From assembly GCA_017621735.1 (NCBI GenBank), contig JAGASM010000031.1, positions 1 to 62,484 of the forward strand: a DNA stretch of 62,484 nt, read 5' to 3'. Made by a program: the position numbers and the translations under genes. Under the pieces are notes generated by a model. It saw only the letters and a program-made list of their open reading frames with translations, had not been told where the DNA came from and searched no databases. Positions 17,364-25,037 of this stretch are shown here, piece by piece. Each line of letters starts with the position of its first letter. The stretch's first letter is position 1. This stretch comes from Clostridia bacterium. Lineage in GTDB: Bacteria; Bacillota; Clostridia; Christensenellales; Borkfalkiaceae.

Positions 17364-17393
17364 AAACCCGTTTTGCCCACAAAACGGGTTTTT
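17364..17393 (+). terminator. Terminator of the ppx/gppA-like gene
   Basis: Stem AAACCCGTTTTG/CAAAACGGGTTT (17364-17391) followed by TT. Confidence 0.8.
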
Positions 17394-17403
17394 ATATAAG
17401 AGT

Positions 17404-17961
17404 ATGAAAAATATCATTTTGGCGAGCGCTTCCCCAAGACGGCGGGAGTTGCTCAAACGGATTGTTTCTCAATTTGACGTCGTCGTGTCGGAATATGCGG
17501 AAGAAGAAACTTCCCTCGACGCGAAGGGGACGGTAACGCTGTTTGCGCGGGAAAAGGCGCGGGAAGTGTTTTCCCGTTTCCCGAACAGTGCCGTCATCGG
17601 GGCGGACACGGTAGTATCTCTCGACGGGACGGTGCTTGGAAAACCGCAGGACAAAGAGGACGCAAAGCGGATGCTTCGCCGTATGAGCGGGCGGACGCAC
17701 GAGGTGATGACGGGCGTAACGCTCATTGTAGACGGAAGAGAACGCTCGTTTGTCAGCGTTTCCCGCGTTACCTTTTTGCCCTTGCCCGAAGAGGTAATTT
17801 CCGCATACGTAGAGAGCGGGCTTCCGCTCGATAAGGCGGGAGCATACGGCATTCAGGACGGATATCCGCTCGTCAAGGAATATGAAGGCAGTTATACGAA
17901 TATCGTGGGATTTCCCGTGGAGGACGTCCGCACGCTGTTACAGGAGGAAAAATTATGTTAA
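17404..17961 (+). CDS. maf: Maf-like nucleotide pyrophosphatase
   Basis: A 185-residue Maf/YhdE-family protein with the signature SASPRRRELL near the N-terminus, GADTVVSLDG in the middle and KAGAYGIQDGY toward the end. Characterised members hydrolyse dTTP/UTP or modified nucleotides, and the B. subtilis homologue affects septum formation. Length is normal. It is the first gene of a tight run (maf, mreB-like, tcdA, cysteine desulfurase); its stop overlaps the next ATG by 7 bases. Confidence 0.93.
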   Translation: MKNIILASASPRRRELLKRIVSQFDVVVSEYAEEETSLDAKGTVTLFAREKAREVFSRFPNSAVIGADTVVSLDGTVLGKPQDKEDAKRMLRRMSGRTHEVMTGVTLIVDGRERSFVSVSRVTFLPLPEEVISAYVESGLPLDKAGAYGIQDGYPLVKEYEGSYTNIVGFPVEDVRTLLQEEKLC

Positions 17962-18941
17962 AACTCGCGATTGACTTTGGGACTTCGGTTACCAAAATTT
18001 ATCGGATCGGAAGCGGGATTGTGCTTGCCGAAGCGACGTGTATCGCCGAGGACAAAGAAACGGGCGAGATCCGCGCGTACGGAAACGATGCAAAGCGCCT
18101 TCTCGGAAAAACCGCCGAGCAAACGGCGGTACGTTTTCCCGTGTACGAGGGGGAAATCGTATCCGAAACGCTTGCCGCTTGTCTTTTGGAATATTTTCTC
18201 TCCAAAGTAGGGTGTGCGGGAAGAACGGAGGTGCTCTTTTGCGTTCCGTGCGGATGCAAGGCGGAATCGCGCGAGAAATATTACCGCGTCGCGGAGCGGG
18301 TAGGCATTTCCCGCGTGCATTTTGCGGAAACGCCCTTTTTGAGCGCGCTCGGACAGGACGTTCCTTTGTCCGAATCCAACCCCGTATTTGCCATTGACAT
18401 CGGCGCGGGCTGTACTTCGATCGCCGTGTTTACGTTAGACGGCATGATTGCGGGGCTTTCGATGAACGTCGGCGGAAATAATATGGACGTCCATATCATC
18501 GACCATATCGCCGAGCAGTTTAACTTAAAAATCGGCTCGTTAACGAGCGAAAAACTCAAAAACACCATTGCAAGTTTTCTCCCGTACGACGTGCAAAGCG
18601 CGGTCGTCAACGGGCGGGACGTTACGGAAGGAAAACCGCGCGCGGTGTCCGTTTCTTCTACCGATATCGAGTTCCCCGTGCGGGTGTACTTGGATAAGAT
18701 TTTAGAATACGCGAACTTGCTTTTGAAAAAGTTGCCGGCGGAAGTATCCGCGGCGATATGCAAAAACGGCGTATATCTTTCAGGCGGCGTATGCGCGATG
18801 GCAGGCGTTGCCGATTACGTTTCCGACTTCTTAAAAATTGAAACGCATCTTGCCGAAGAACCGCAAATGGCGGTCGTGCTCGGCGGAGGGCGCGTCGTGG
18901 GAAACGCGGCGCTCGTGCGCAAATTGCGGTTGCAGTCGTAA
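17955..18941 (+). CDS. MreB/Mbl-like actin-family protein
   Basis: A 328-residue ASKHA ATPase. Nucleotide-binding loops are IDFGTSVTKIY (phosphate 1), AIDIGAGCTSIAVF (phosphate 2) and LSGGVCAMAGV (adenosine). Length and motif order fit MreB/Mbl, which forms filaments under the membrane to guide wall synthesis, but it is divergent and lies beside maf without mreC or mreD, so it may be a paralogue. ATG 17955 has AGGAGG 9 bases upstream, inside the maf 3' end. Alternatives are another bacterial actin or an FtsA/PilM-like protein. Confidence 0.75.
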   Translation: MLKLAIDFGTSVTKIYRIGSGIVLAEATCIAEDKETGEIRAYGNDAKRLLGKTAEQTAVRFPVYEGEIVSETLAACLLEYFLSKVGCAGRTEVLFCVPCGCKAESREKYYRVAERVGISRVHFAETPFLSALGQDVPLSESNPVFAIDIGAGCTSIAVFTLDGMIAGLSMNVGGNNMDVHIIDHIAEQFNLKIGSLTSEKLKNTIASFLPYDVQSAVVNGRDVTEGKPRAVSVSSTDIEFPVRVYLDKILEYANLLLKKLPAEVSAAICKNGVYLSGGVCAMAGVADYVSDFLKIETHLAEEPQMAVVLGGGRVVGNAALVRKLRLQS

Positions 18942-18942
18942 T

Positions 18943-19620
18943 ATGGAAGAGAGGGATCAACGTACCGCCCTCTTACTTGGCGAAGAGGGGGTAGAAAAAT
19001 TAAAAAACAGTCGCGTCGCGGTGTTCGGAATCGGGGGCGTCGGCTCGTATGCGGCGGAAGCGCTTGTGCGTGCGGGCGTCGGCACGCTGTGTTTCGTCGA
19101 TAAAGACGTTGTCGAAGAAAGCAACATAAACCGTCAACTCGTCGCGCTGAACTCCACGGTCGGACAGTATAAGACGGCGGTCATGAAGGCGCGCGCGCTC
19201 GATATCAATCCTGCGTGCAAAATTACGGAAAAGACGCTTTTTTATCTTCCCGAAACGGCGGGGGAAGTGGATCTTACCTCGTTTGATTATATCGTAGACG
19301 CGATCGATAACGTAACTGCAAAAATCCATCTCATCTGCGAGGCAAAGCGGGTGGGGGTGCCCGTCGTGTCCGCCATGGGTGCGGGAAACAAGATTCGCGC
19401 GGATATGCTCCGCGTTTCCGATTTGGCGTTTACACGGGTATGCCCGTTGGCGCGCGTAATGCGTCGGGAACTGAACAAGCGGGGCGTGTACGGGGTAAAG
19501 GTCGTCTATTCGGAAGAGGAACCCCGCCAAAAGGGGGACACGGTAGGCTCCCTTTCCTACGTTCCCTCCGTCATGGGGCTCATGCTTGCGGGGGAAGTGA
19601 TACAGGATTTGGTCAAATGA
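18943..19620 (+). CDS. tcdA: tRNA threonylcarbamoyladenosine dehydratase (TcdA/CsdL family)
   Basis: A 225-residue E1-like (ThiF-fold) enzyme: nucleotide loop GIGGVGSYAAEAL, NRQLVAL contact region and DAIDNVTAK aspartate motif. TcdA uses ATP to cyclise t6A37 in ANN-decoding tRNAs to ct6A. Length and the final SYVPSVMGLMLAG segment fit the family. Its neighbour is a cysteine desulfurase, matching the CsdA-CsdL partnership known from E. coli. The start overlaps nothing and has no clear SD, one base after the mreB-like stop, so it is likely coupled. Its own stop overlaps the desulfurase ATG. Other ThiF/MoeB-like roles are possible. Confidence 0.85.
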   Translation: MEERDQRTALLLGEEGVEKLKNSRVAVFGIGGVGSYAAEALVRAGVGTLCFVDKDVVEESNINRQLVALNSTVGQYKTAVMKARALDINPACKITEKTLFYLPETAGEVDLTSFDYIVDAIDNVTAKIHLICEAKRVGVPVVSAMGAGNKIRADMLRVSDLAFTRVCPLARVMRRELNKRGVYGVKVVYSEEEPRQKGDTVGSLSYVPSVMGLMLAGEVIQDLVK

Positions 19621-20714
19621 GAGTATATTTAGACTATGCGGCGACGACGCCGCTTTGCAAAGAGGCGTTCGAGGCGATGGCGCCCTATTTATTTGAACAG
19701 TTCGGCAATCCCGACTCCCTCCACTCGATCGGCAGGGAATCGGCGTACGCCGTAACGCAGGCGCGCGATCAAATCGCATCGCTTTTGGGCGTACGTCCAA
19801 ACGAGGTGTATTTTACTTCGGGGGGGACGGAAGCGGACAACTGGGCGGTGCGCGGACTTGGCGAAAAAAGCGGAAAGATTTACGCCTCTGCAATCGAGCA
19901 TCACGCCGTGTTGAGCGCGCTTTCTCTCGCCCAAGAAGAGGGACGGCAAACGGGGCTTTTGCCCGTCGCGGAAAACGGGGTTATGCCCGTTTGCGTTCCG
20001 CAAGACGCGTCCCTTGTTTGCGTACAAGCGGTCAATAACGAAACGGGTTGCGTGCAACCGATCGCGGAGATTTATCAAGCGTGCCGCGAAAAGGGAGCGA
20101 TTTTGTTTTGCGATTGCGTGCAAGCGGCTTGCACGCAAAACTTAAAAGAACTCGCCCAAAATTGCGACGCGTTTTCCCTTTCCGCTCACAAGGCATACGG
20201 GCCGAAAGGAGTAGGCGTGCTTGTGGTAAAAAAAGGAATTCCTCTTCGACCGCTCATTTTAGGCGGAGAACAGGAGCGGGGGCTTCGGGGCGGGACGCTC
20301 AACGTTTCCGCAATCGTCGGATTTTCTTCGGCGCTCAAAATCGCTTGTCAAAATCGGGAGAATTTTGTCGAAAAAGCGAAAAAATTGCAAAACGTATTTG
20401 AAAATTACGTATGTTCCGCGCTCGGTACGCGCGTTCGCGTAGACGGGGAAAACCGCGCTGCGAACATCAGCCACATGACGTTTGAAGGGGGCGGATCTTC
20501 CTTTTTGAACTTGCTCGATCTAAACGGCGTATGCGCGTCGGGCGGTGCGGCGTGTTCGGCGCATTCCGCGCTTCCCTCTCACGTCATGCGCGCAATGGGA
20601 CGGAGCGAGGAAGAGGCGAAACGCGGAATCCGTTTTTCATTCGGAAGAAATACTTCGGGAGAAGAGGTGCTTTACGCGGCGGAAACGGTCGTGCGGTTGC
20701 TGACAAAAAAATAA
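19617..20714 (+). CDS. Cysteine desulfurase, NifS/IscS family
   Basis: A 365-residue class V PLP aminotransferase-fold enzyme. It starts MRVYLDYAATTPL, has the HH of AIEHHAVL, the PLP lysine in SAHKAYGPKGVG (Lys192) and the persulfide cysteine in CASGGAACSAHS (Cys313). It turns L-cysteine into alanine plus enzyme-bound sulfur for Fe-S clusters or tRNA thiolation. ATG 19617 overlaps the tcdA stop (ATGA), so the long in-frame extension upstream is not used. No scaffold or thiolase gene follows, so the acceptor is unknown; the TcdA neighbour suggests tRNA modification. Confidence 0.93.
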   Translation: MRVYLDYAATTPLCKEAFEAMAPYLFEQFGNPDSLHSIGRESAYAVTQARDQIASLLGVRPNEVYFTSGGTEADNWAVRGLGEKSGKIYASAIEHHAVLSALSLAQEEGRQTGLLPVAENGVMPVCVPQDASLVCVQAVNNETGCVQPIAEIYQACREKGAILFCDCVQAACTQNLKELAQNCDAFSLSAHKAYGPKGVGVLVVKKGIPLRPLILGGEQERGLRGGTLNVSAIVGFSSALKIACQNRENFVEKAKKLQNVFENYVCSALGTRVRVDGENRAANISHMTFEGGGSSFLNLLDLNGVCASGGAACSAHSALPSHVMRAMGRSEEEAKRGIRFSFGRNTSGEEVLYAAETVVRLLTKK

Positions 20715-20722
20715 ACGGAAAG

Positions 20723-20752
20723 AACTGTCGAGCGAATTCGACAGTTTTTTTT
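20723..20752 (+). terminator. Terminator of the maf to cysteine desulfurase cluster
   Basis: Stem AACTGTCGA.../...TCGACAGTT (20723-20747) followed by eight T. Confidence 0.85.
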
Positions 20753-20813
20753 CTTCTAAACGGAAAAAAAAAGGCATATAGTATGGCATAGTACGAAAAA
20801 TGAGGTGTCGATT

Positions 20814-21545
20814 ATGAACGAAGAACTCGATTATGCCGAAATGCTTGAAATTCCGTTGGAAACGGTCAGCGTAAAACGGAAGGAGAAAAAGAAACAAATC
20901 GCTTACGAGCCGGACTTAAAAGAGCAACTCGTTGAGCAAGTCAACGACCGCTTGGAAGAGGAGGACGGAACGTATGCGGAGAGCACGCCCATTCCGCGCG
21001 AAGAGTCGCGGGGAAACAAGCGCCGCATTTCCCGCATTGTGTTGATTGCGGAATTTGCCGCGATCTGCGTGCTGTGCGCGACCATCTTTTTTACTAACGT
21101 ATTTTTGACGGATAGCGCCATCAATACGTTCGTGCGCGGACTATTCCAAGGCAACGCGTCGAATGCGGATGCACGCGGGTACGGGGAGTTTACCCTTTCT
21201 TCCGTCGTCAACGAATACGTAGATGCGGAAATCGCCGTTTCCGATACGGGCGTCCTCTCCTTTACGGCAGAATGCAGCGTTTATCCCCCTTGCGAAGGGG
21301 AAATCGTATCCGTCAACGGCACGGCGGAAACGGGGTATACCGTAGAATTAAAACACTCCGACTCCTTTTCGACCATTATGAGCGGGCTGGATACCGTGTA
21401 CGCGGCGGAAGGGGATGTGGTAAAGGGAAATTTACCCGTTGCGTTTACGGACGGCGAAGGGGAAGTGCGCGTGATGTTCTATTCGGACGGAACCCTGCTC
21501 AACTGTTATACGGTGGACGGTGAAAACGGACTTTCGTGGAGTTAA
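20814..21545 (+). CDS. SpoIVFA-like membrane protein with degenerate LytM/M23 domain
   Basis: A 243-residue bitopic protein: acidic/basic N-terminal cytoplasmic tail, one transmembrane helix at about 75-97 and an outer domain with the beta pattern of LytM/M23 peptidases (VYPPCEGEIVSVNG, then TVELKHSDSFSTIMSGL and VVKGNLPVAF). The catalytic His/Asp set of active M23 enzymes is not seen. The following gene is an SpoIVFB-like protease, so this is the probable SpoIVFA, which holds and inhibits SpoIVFB in the forespore outer membrane until sigma-K activation. ATG 20814 with GAGGTG is preferred over an in-frame GTG 9 bases upstream. Confidence 0.75.
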   Translation: MNEELDYAEMLEIPLETVSVKRKEKKKQIAYEPDLKEQLVEQVNDRLEEEDGTYAESTPIPREESRGNKRRISRIVLIAEFAAICVLCATIFFTNVFLTDSAINTFVRGLFQGNASNADARGYGEFTLSSVVNEYVDAEIAVSDTGVLSFTAECSVYPPCEGEIVSVNGTAETGYTVELKHSDSFSTIMSGLDTVYAAEGDVVKGNLPVAFTDGEGEVRVMFYSDGTLLNCYTVDGENGLSWS

Positions 21546-22392
21546 CAAAAAAGGGGGGATGCGGCTTTCAATCCATCCTCTCTTTTTGCTCGTCGGCATT
21601 GCTTCCGCATTTACGGGGGATTTATTCGCTTTTTTGACGGCGACGATTGCCGCCCTTCAACATGAGTGTGCGCATGCGTTTGTGGCAAGACGCATGGGGT
21701 ATTCCCTTGAAAAAATCGTCCTGATGCCGTACGGGGCGGTCGTGTGCGGGGACGTTTCGGGCATGAATGCAAGACAAGAACTGTCCGTGCTTGCGGCAGG
21801 ACCGCTGTGCAACGCGGGAACGGCGCTTTGCTTTATCGCGCTTTGGTGGCTATATCCGCAAACGTATGCGTATACGGATACCGCGGCTTACCTCTCCCTT
21901 TCGCTTGCACTTGTAAACCTCTTGCCCGCGCTTCCGCTCGACGGGGGGAGAATGCTCTTCGTGCTTCTCCGTCCCTTGGGGGAAAAGCGCGCAACGGGAA
22001 TCTGCCGTGCGGTAACGCTGGTTATCTCCGTGCTTATCATAACGTTTTTCGTCCTTTCCGCAATCGACGGCAAGGCGCAGTGGAGCGCGTTGGCGTTTGG
22101 CTGTCTGCTCGTCGCGGGGGCGTTTGGAAAAGAGCGGTATTCCCGTCTCCGCTTTTGCGGGGGACGCAGTTTTGTGCGCGGAGTAGAAGAAAAACGCATC
22201 GCCATTTCCGCCGAACAAACGGTAGGGTATGCCCTTCGCTTTTTGCGGGAAGACCGATACGTCGTGTTCGTTCTTTTCCGCGAAGAGGAGTTTTGCGGAG
22301 AACTTCCCGAAGAAGATCTCATGAAAGCGGTGGACGGCGGCGACTGGACGCAATCACTTGGAAATTGTTTGCAATCAGGGAATAATTTTTGA
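21520..22392 (+). CDS. SpoIVFB-like intramembrane zinc metalloprotease (M50)
   Basis: A 290-residue polytopic membrane protein. Zinc ligands are in HECAH (the HExxH motif, near residue 48) and the Asp of ALPLDGGRM. The C-terminal 90 residues form a soluble CBS-like tail, as in B. subtilis SpoIVFB, which cleaves pro-sigma-K during sporulation. Start GTG 21520 overlaps the spoIVFA-like gene by 26 bases; an internal ATG at 21559 has a G-run directly against it and is a less likely start. The overlap implies coupled translation of inhibitor and protease. A site-2 protease of another stress pathway is less likely given the neighbour. Confidence 0.85.
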   Translation: MKTDFRGVNKKGGMRLSIHPLFLLVGIASAFTGDLFAFLTATIAALQHECAHAFVARRMGYSLEKIVLMPYGAVVCGDVSGMNARQELSVLAAGPLCNAGTALCFIALWWLYPQTYAYTDTAAYLSLSLALVNLLPALPLDGGRMLFVLLRPLGEKRATGICRAVTLVISVLIITFFVLSAIDGKAQWSALAFGCLLVAGAFGKERYSRLRFCGGRSFVRGVEEKRIAISAEQTVGYALRFLREDRYVVFVLFREEEFCGELPEEDLMKAVDGGDWTQSLGNCLQSGNNF

Positions 22393-22401
22393 AAAAGCCC
22401 C

Positions 22402-22430
22402 TTGAAAAGGCGGGCGGATTGTGCTAAAAT
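22402..22430 (+). promoter_or_regulatory. Promoter of the RNase G gene
   Basis: -35 TTGAAA (22402-22407), 17-bp spacer, -10 TAAAAT (22425-22430). Predicted leader about 45 nt. Confidence 0.65.
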
Positions 22431-22481
22431 AAATACGTTGAGAACATTGTCGGGCATGAAAAAATTAGGGTAGACGAACGA

Positions 22482-23981
22482 ATGAAGAAAGAATGGTTTT
22501 TCGATCGCTTTTGCGGCGAACAACTCGTCGTATATGCGGAAGACGGGAAAATTATCGAGGTTGGCGTTGAAAGTGAAAAGGACGGCGACCTCTTGGGAAA
22601 TATTTATAAAGGAAGAGTATCAAACGTCGTTGCGGGAATGCAGGCGGCGTTTATCTCTTGCGGATTAGAGCGCAACTGCTATCTTCCGCTCGACGAAAAT
22701 GCGTTTTCCCAGTTTTCCAAGTATGACGGGGAGAGCGGGAGCAAAGGAACGCTTTCTCTTCAAGAAGGGGATGAAATTTTAGTTCAGGTGGAAAAACTTC
22801 CGCGCGGAACAAAGGGAGCAAAGGTAACGACCGCCCTTTCTTTCGTCGGAAAAACGCTCATTTATCTCCCTAAAACGGAGTTTCTCGGCATTTCAAGAAA
22901 GATTGTAGAAGAAGGGGAGCGCGCGCGTCTTTTGCAAGACGTCGACCGTCTCCGAAAGGAAGGGGAAGGGTTTATCGTGCGAACGGCGGCGGCAAGCGCG
23001 ACCAAACGCACGTTAAAGATGGAAGCGGAATACTTGCGCAAAGTATACTGTTCCGTGTTGGAAGACGCAAAGGATGCGCCCGTCGGGGCGTTGCTGTATC
23101 GCGATTTAGACCTTCCTGTAAAAGTCATGCGGGATAGCCTTGGCGACGACGTCAATCATATCTACGTCGGAGATCGGGAGTTGTATGAAAAACTCAAAAC
23201 GCTTACCCGCCTCCGCCGCGACGTCGGAGAAAAGAAAATCAGTCTTTGCCCAAACGACCGCAGCATGTTCGACCGTTTCGGTTTGGACGAGCAAATTCTC
23301 GCGCTTGCATCTCCGCGCGTAAAAATGGAGAAAGGCGCGTATCTCGTCATCAACCGTACGGAAGCGATGACGGTCATCGACGTCAATACGGGCAAATTTA
23401 CGGGGGATTCCGATTTGGAGAGCACCGTATACGAAACGAATTTGCTTGCCGCGCGGGAAATTGCACTCCAAGTGCGCCTGCGGAATATCAGCGGAATTAT
23501 TGCCGTAGATTTTATTGACATGACACAGGAAGAACATCGCACGGCGGTAACCGAAGAATTGCAAAAATGGCTTTTGCAAGACCGCGCAAAGTGTCGCGTG
23601 CAACCCATGACCGACCTGTGCGTTACGTTATTTACGCGCAAGCGCACAAACAACGAGTTGCTTTCCTTCCTGTTAAAGCCGTGCCCGCATTGTACGCGAG
23701 AAGGATACGTGCTTTCCGACAACTATATGGCGATGCGCATTCGCACGGATATTTTGAATTGTTTCGGGAGCGGATACAACGCGGTAATTATTGAACTCAA
23801 CCGTTCGCTCATGGAATATATTTTGAAAAACAAAATCTTTTCTATCGAAATGAACAACGCTTGGAAGGACAAGCGGGTGTATTTGATTCCGCATACGACC
23901 TTCCATGAGGAGCAATACACGGTTCGCGGGGACAATTCGCAAGTGTTAACGCTTCCGGACAACGCACAAATCTTGTATTAA
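22482..23981 (+). CDS. rng: Ribonuclease E/G family endoribonuclease
   Basis: A 499-residue RNase E/G. The S1-like RNA-binding domain comes first (LLGNIYKGRVSNVVAGMQAAF), then the AU1/RNase H-like catalytic core with the acidic VIDVNTGKF and AVDFIDM metal-binding segments, and a Zn-link motif PCPHC. It cuts single-stranded 5'-monophosphate RNA in rRNA maturation and mRNA decay. Length equals RNase G (no RNase E scaffold tail). In many Clostridia this gene follows spoIVFA/spoIVFB and precedes rplU and rpmA; here a terminator and the gene-poor 24-25 kb stretch follow instead. Confidence 0.94.
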   Translation: MKKEWFFDRFCGEQLVVYAEDGKIIEVGVESEKDGDLLGNIYKGRVSNVVAGMQAAFISCGLERNCYLPLDENAFSQFSKYDGESGSKGTLSLQEGDEILVQVEKLPRGTKGAKVTTALSFVGKTLIYLPKTEFLGISRKIVEEGERARLLQDVDRLRKEGEGFIVRTAAASATKRTLKMEAEYLRKVYCSVLEDAKDAPVGALLYRDLDLPVKVMRDSLGDDVNHIYVGDRELYEKLKTLTRLRRDVGEKKISLCPNDRSMFDRFGLDEQILALASPRVKMEKGAYLVINRTEAMTVIDVNTGKFTGDSDLESTVYETNLLAAREIALQVRLRNISGIIAVDFIDMTQEEHRTAVTEELQKWLLQDRAKCRVQPMTDLCVTLFTRKRTNNELLSFLLKPCPHCTREGYVLSDNYMAMRIRTDILNCFGSGYNAVIIELNRSLMEYILKNKIFSIEMNNAWKDKRVYLIPHTTFHEEQYTVRGDNSQVLTLPDNAQILY

Positions 23982-24006
23982 AAAAGAACGTTTTTTAGCA
24001 GTTGAA

Positions 24007-24036
24007 CGCCCTCCGTGCAATCGCACGGAGGGCGCG
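24007..24036 (+). terminator. Terminator of rng
   Basis: Stem CGCCCTCCGTGC/GCACGGAGGGCG (24007-24034), loop AATC. The T-run after it is weak (CGTCAGTTTGTTT). Confidence 0.65.
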
Positions 24037-24101
24037 TCAGTTTGTTTGGAAATGAAAAGGACAAGAAAAAAGGGGAGAAATAACCTAAATCATGCGCCGT
24101 C

Positions 24102-24370
24102 CGATAAAGAGGGTGCGCAATAAAGAAAAGCCTCCCCCCCGTATATTCTCGCGGAGGGGATATTTGAATTTTACGTCGTACGATAAAGAGGGTGCGAAAT
24201 TAAAACCTGCACTTTCACGGGGGACTTTCACGTGGCGCGTTCAGATGAGAGCAATTTACCCGGATAGAAAAGAAAGGTTTCGAAGCGCGATACGTGCAAC
24301 TTGAACGAAATTGCGTTTATAAGAGAAAACTCCATACCCCGATAAAGGGGGCGAAAAATAAAGAAAAAAA
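24102..24370. repeat. Three spaced copies of a CGATAAAGAGGGTGCG motif
   Basis: Copies at 24102-24129, 24181-24205 and 24340-24369 share CGATAAAG(A/G)GGG(T)GCG followed by (C/A)AAATAAAG(A)AAA-like sequence. Copies 1 and 3 are followed by a CCTCC...GGAGG hairpin (about 24132-24157 and 24378-24401). No gene is seen in 24037-24376. Confidence 0.55.
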
Positions 24371-24376
24371 TCACAA

Positions 24377-24402
24377 ACCCTCCGCGCAACCGCACGGAGG
24401 GC
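24377..24402 (-). terminator. Terminator of the candidate RNA
   Basis: On the minus strand CCCTCCGTGC pairs with GCGCGGAGGG (one mismatch) and is followed by TTTGTGATTTTTTT. The stem may also serve converging plus-strand transcription. Confidence 0.65.
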
Positions 24403-24695
24403 ATATTTTTCGTATTCAGTTTGATTGTCGGGCATTTGCCTCAACGTTCGCGACAACTTCCACCCCGTCGTCCTTCTTCAAAAACTTCTTCGTCCGTTTC
24501 AGTTCGCTCGAACCCTTCCTTTCGGTATGCGCAGTCCCTCCATTAAGGCACGCTTTCGCCGTCGCGTTCGTCAAAGTTTTCTCTAAATTTCTTCAGCACT
24601 TCCGTTGTTCGAAGTCGTGGCTTTCTCGACCTTTCTATGTTCGGTTTTCCCGTTGCGGGAACGTTACGTTTCCCCGCGAAAACAAATTGTCGAAT

Positions 24696-24728
24696 TTAAT
24701 TTTTAGCCCCTTTCATAAAGCAGTACAT
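24696..24728 (-). CDS. 10-residue micro-ORF MYCFMKGAKN with strong SD
   Basis: AGGAGG at 24742-24737 with 8-base spacing to ATG 24728, overlapping the stop region of the 13-residue ORF. After its TAA the same frame stays open for 51 more codons, which could be chance. Confidence 0.35.
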   Translation of the reverse strand: MYCFMKGAKN

Positions 24729-24743
24729 TGGACTTTCCTCCTA

Positions 24744-24785
24744 TTAATTAAGTTTTAAGCCCTGAAAAGAAATGATTTTTAACAT
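24744..24785 (-). CDS. 13-residue micro-ORF MLKIISFQGLKLN with strong SD
   Basis: AAGGAGG at 24801-24795 with 9-base spacing to ATG 24785. The SD sits in the loop and the ATG in the 3' arm of a perfect 7-bp hairpin (24783-24808), so initiation could be controlled by folding. The peptide is hydrophobic then basic. No match is known to me. Confidence 0.35.
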   Translation of the reverse strand: MLKIISFQGLKLN

Positions 24786-24900
24786 ATCGTAGTACCTCCT
24801 TCGATATGGATTTTTGGAGACGTTCTCCACCTTCGCCGGTCTCCCTATGATTGCAAACTTTCCTGTCTGCCTTCTTTCCGTTGCCCTGAAAAATGTTTGA

Positions 24901-24909
24901 TTAGTTCAT
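24901..24909 (-). CDS. Two-codon micro-ORF AUG-AAC-UAA with SD
   Basis: AGGAG at 24921-24917 lies 7 bases before ATG at 24909, but the frame is only Met-Asn-stop. GGAG and CTCC around the SD can pair, as can ATTAG/CTAAT around the whole element. It may be a minimal regulatory ORF or chance within a structured RNA. Confidence 0.3.
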   Translation of the reverse strand: MN

Positions 24910-24972
24910 CGGAGTTCTCCTAATGTGTAATTCAATAACATTTCGCGAAAGTTATTTTCATTTCTTGGCTTT

Positions 24973-25000
24973 ATTATAGCATAGATTTTCAATCTGTCAA
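24973..25000 (-). promoter_or_regulatory. Near-consensus promoter of the candidate RNA
   Basis: Minus strand: -35 TTGACA (25000-24995), 16-bp spacer, -10 TATAAT (24978-24973). Both boxes are perfect; this is among the strongest promoters in the window. Confidence 0.8.
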
Positions 25001-25037
25001 GGGGTTTTTGAAAATTTTTTTGAAATTTTTTTTGGGC

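Larger units (their letters stand above)
24364..24966 (-). ncRNA. Candidate structured RNA of about 600 nt with SD/AUG micro-ORFs
   Basis: A minus-strand unit bounded by a consensus promoter (24973-25000, predicted start near 24966) and a terminator (24377-24402). No ordinary gene lies inside. Hairpins visible on the RNA include AAUAAC...GUUAUU near the 5' end (24933-24955), CAUAUCG/CGAUAUG (24783-24808) with an SD in its loop, GCGGGGAA/UUCCCGC (24655-24677), GUUC-GAGC-GAAC (about 24503-24514), and UUGUCG/CGACAA (24425-24456) enclosing GGC-AAAU-GCC. GAAA-type loops are frequent and the 3' half is purine-rich in all frames. These traits fit a large structured RNA better than a protein gene. 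A 52-codon frame (24416-24574, from TTG) is open but overlaps the 3' hairpins. Confidence 0.55.

Noticed and set aside
19440..19616. 59-codon upstream extension of the cysteine desulfurase
   Set aside because: Lies inside tcdA; the family start MRVYLDYAATTPL at 19617 with ATGA overlap is far better.
24731..24741. GAGGAAAGTCC on the minus strand equals the conserved CR-I block of RNase P RNA
   Set aside because: The partner blocks (ACAGAA...GGCTTACA type CR-V and the CR-IV region) are not found downstream within 350 nt, and the motif is explained as an SD (AGGAGG) before an ATG. A cmsearch with the RNase P models would settle it.
24294..24758. 154-codon plus-strand frame in the 24-25 kb gap
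   Set aside because: Antisense to the candidate RNA, composition without domain, no SD, crosses the GC terminator stem.
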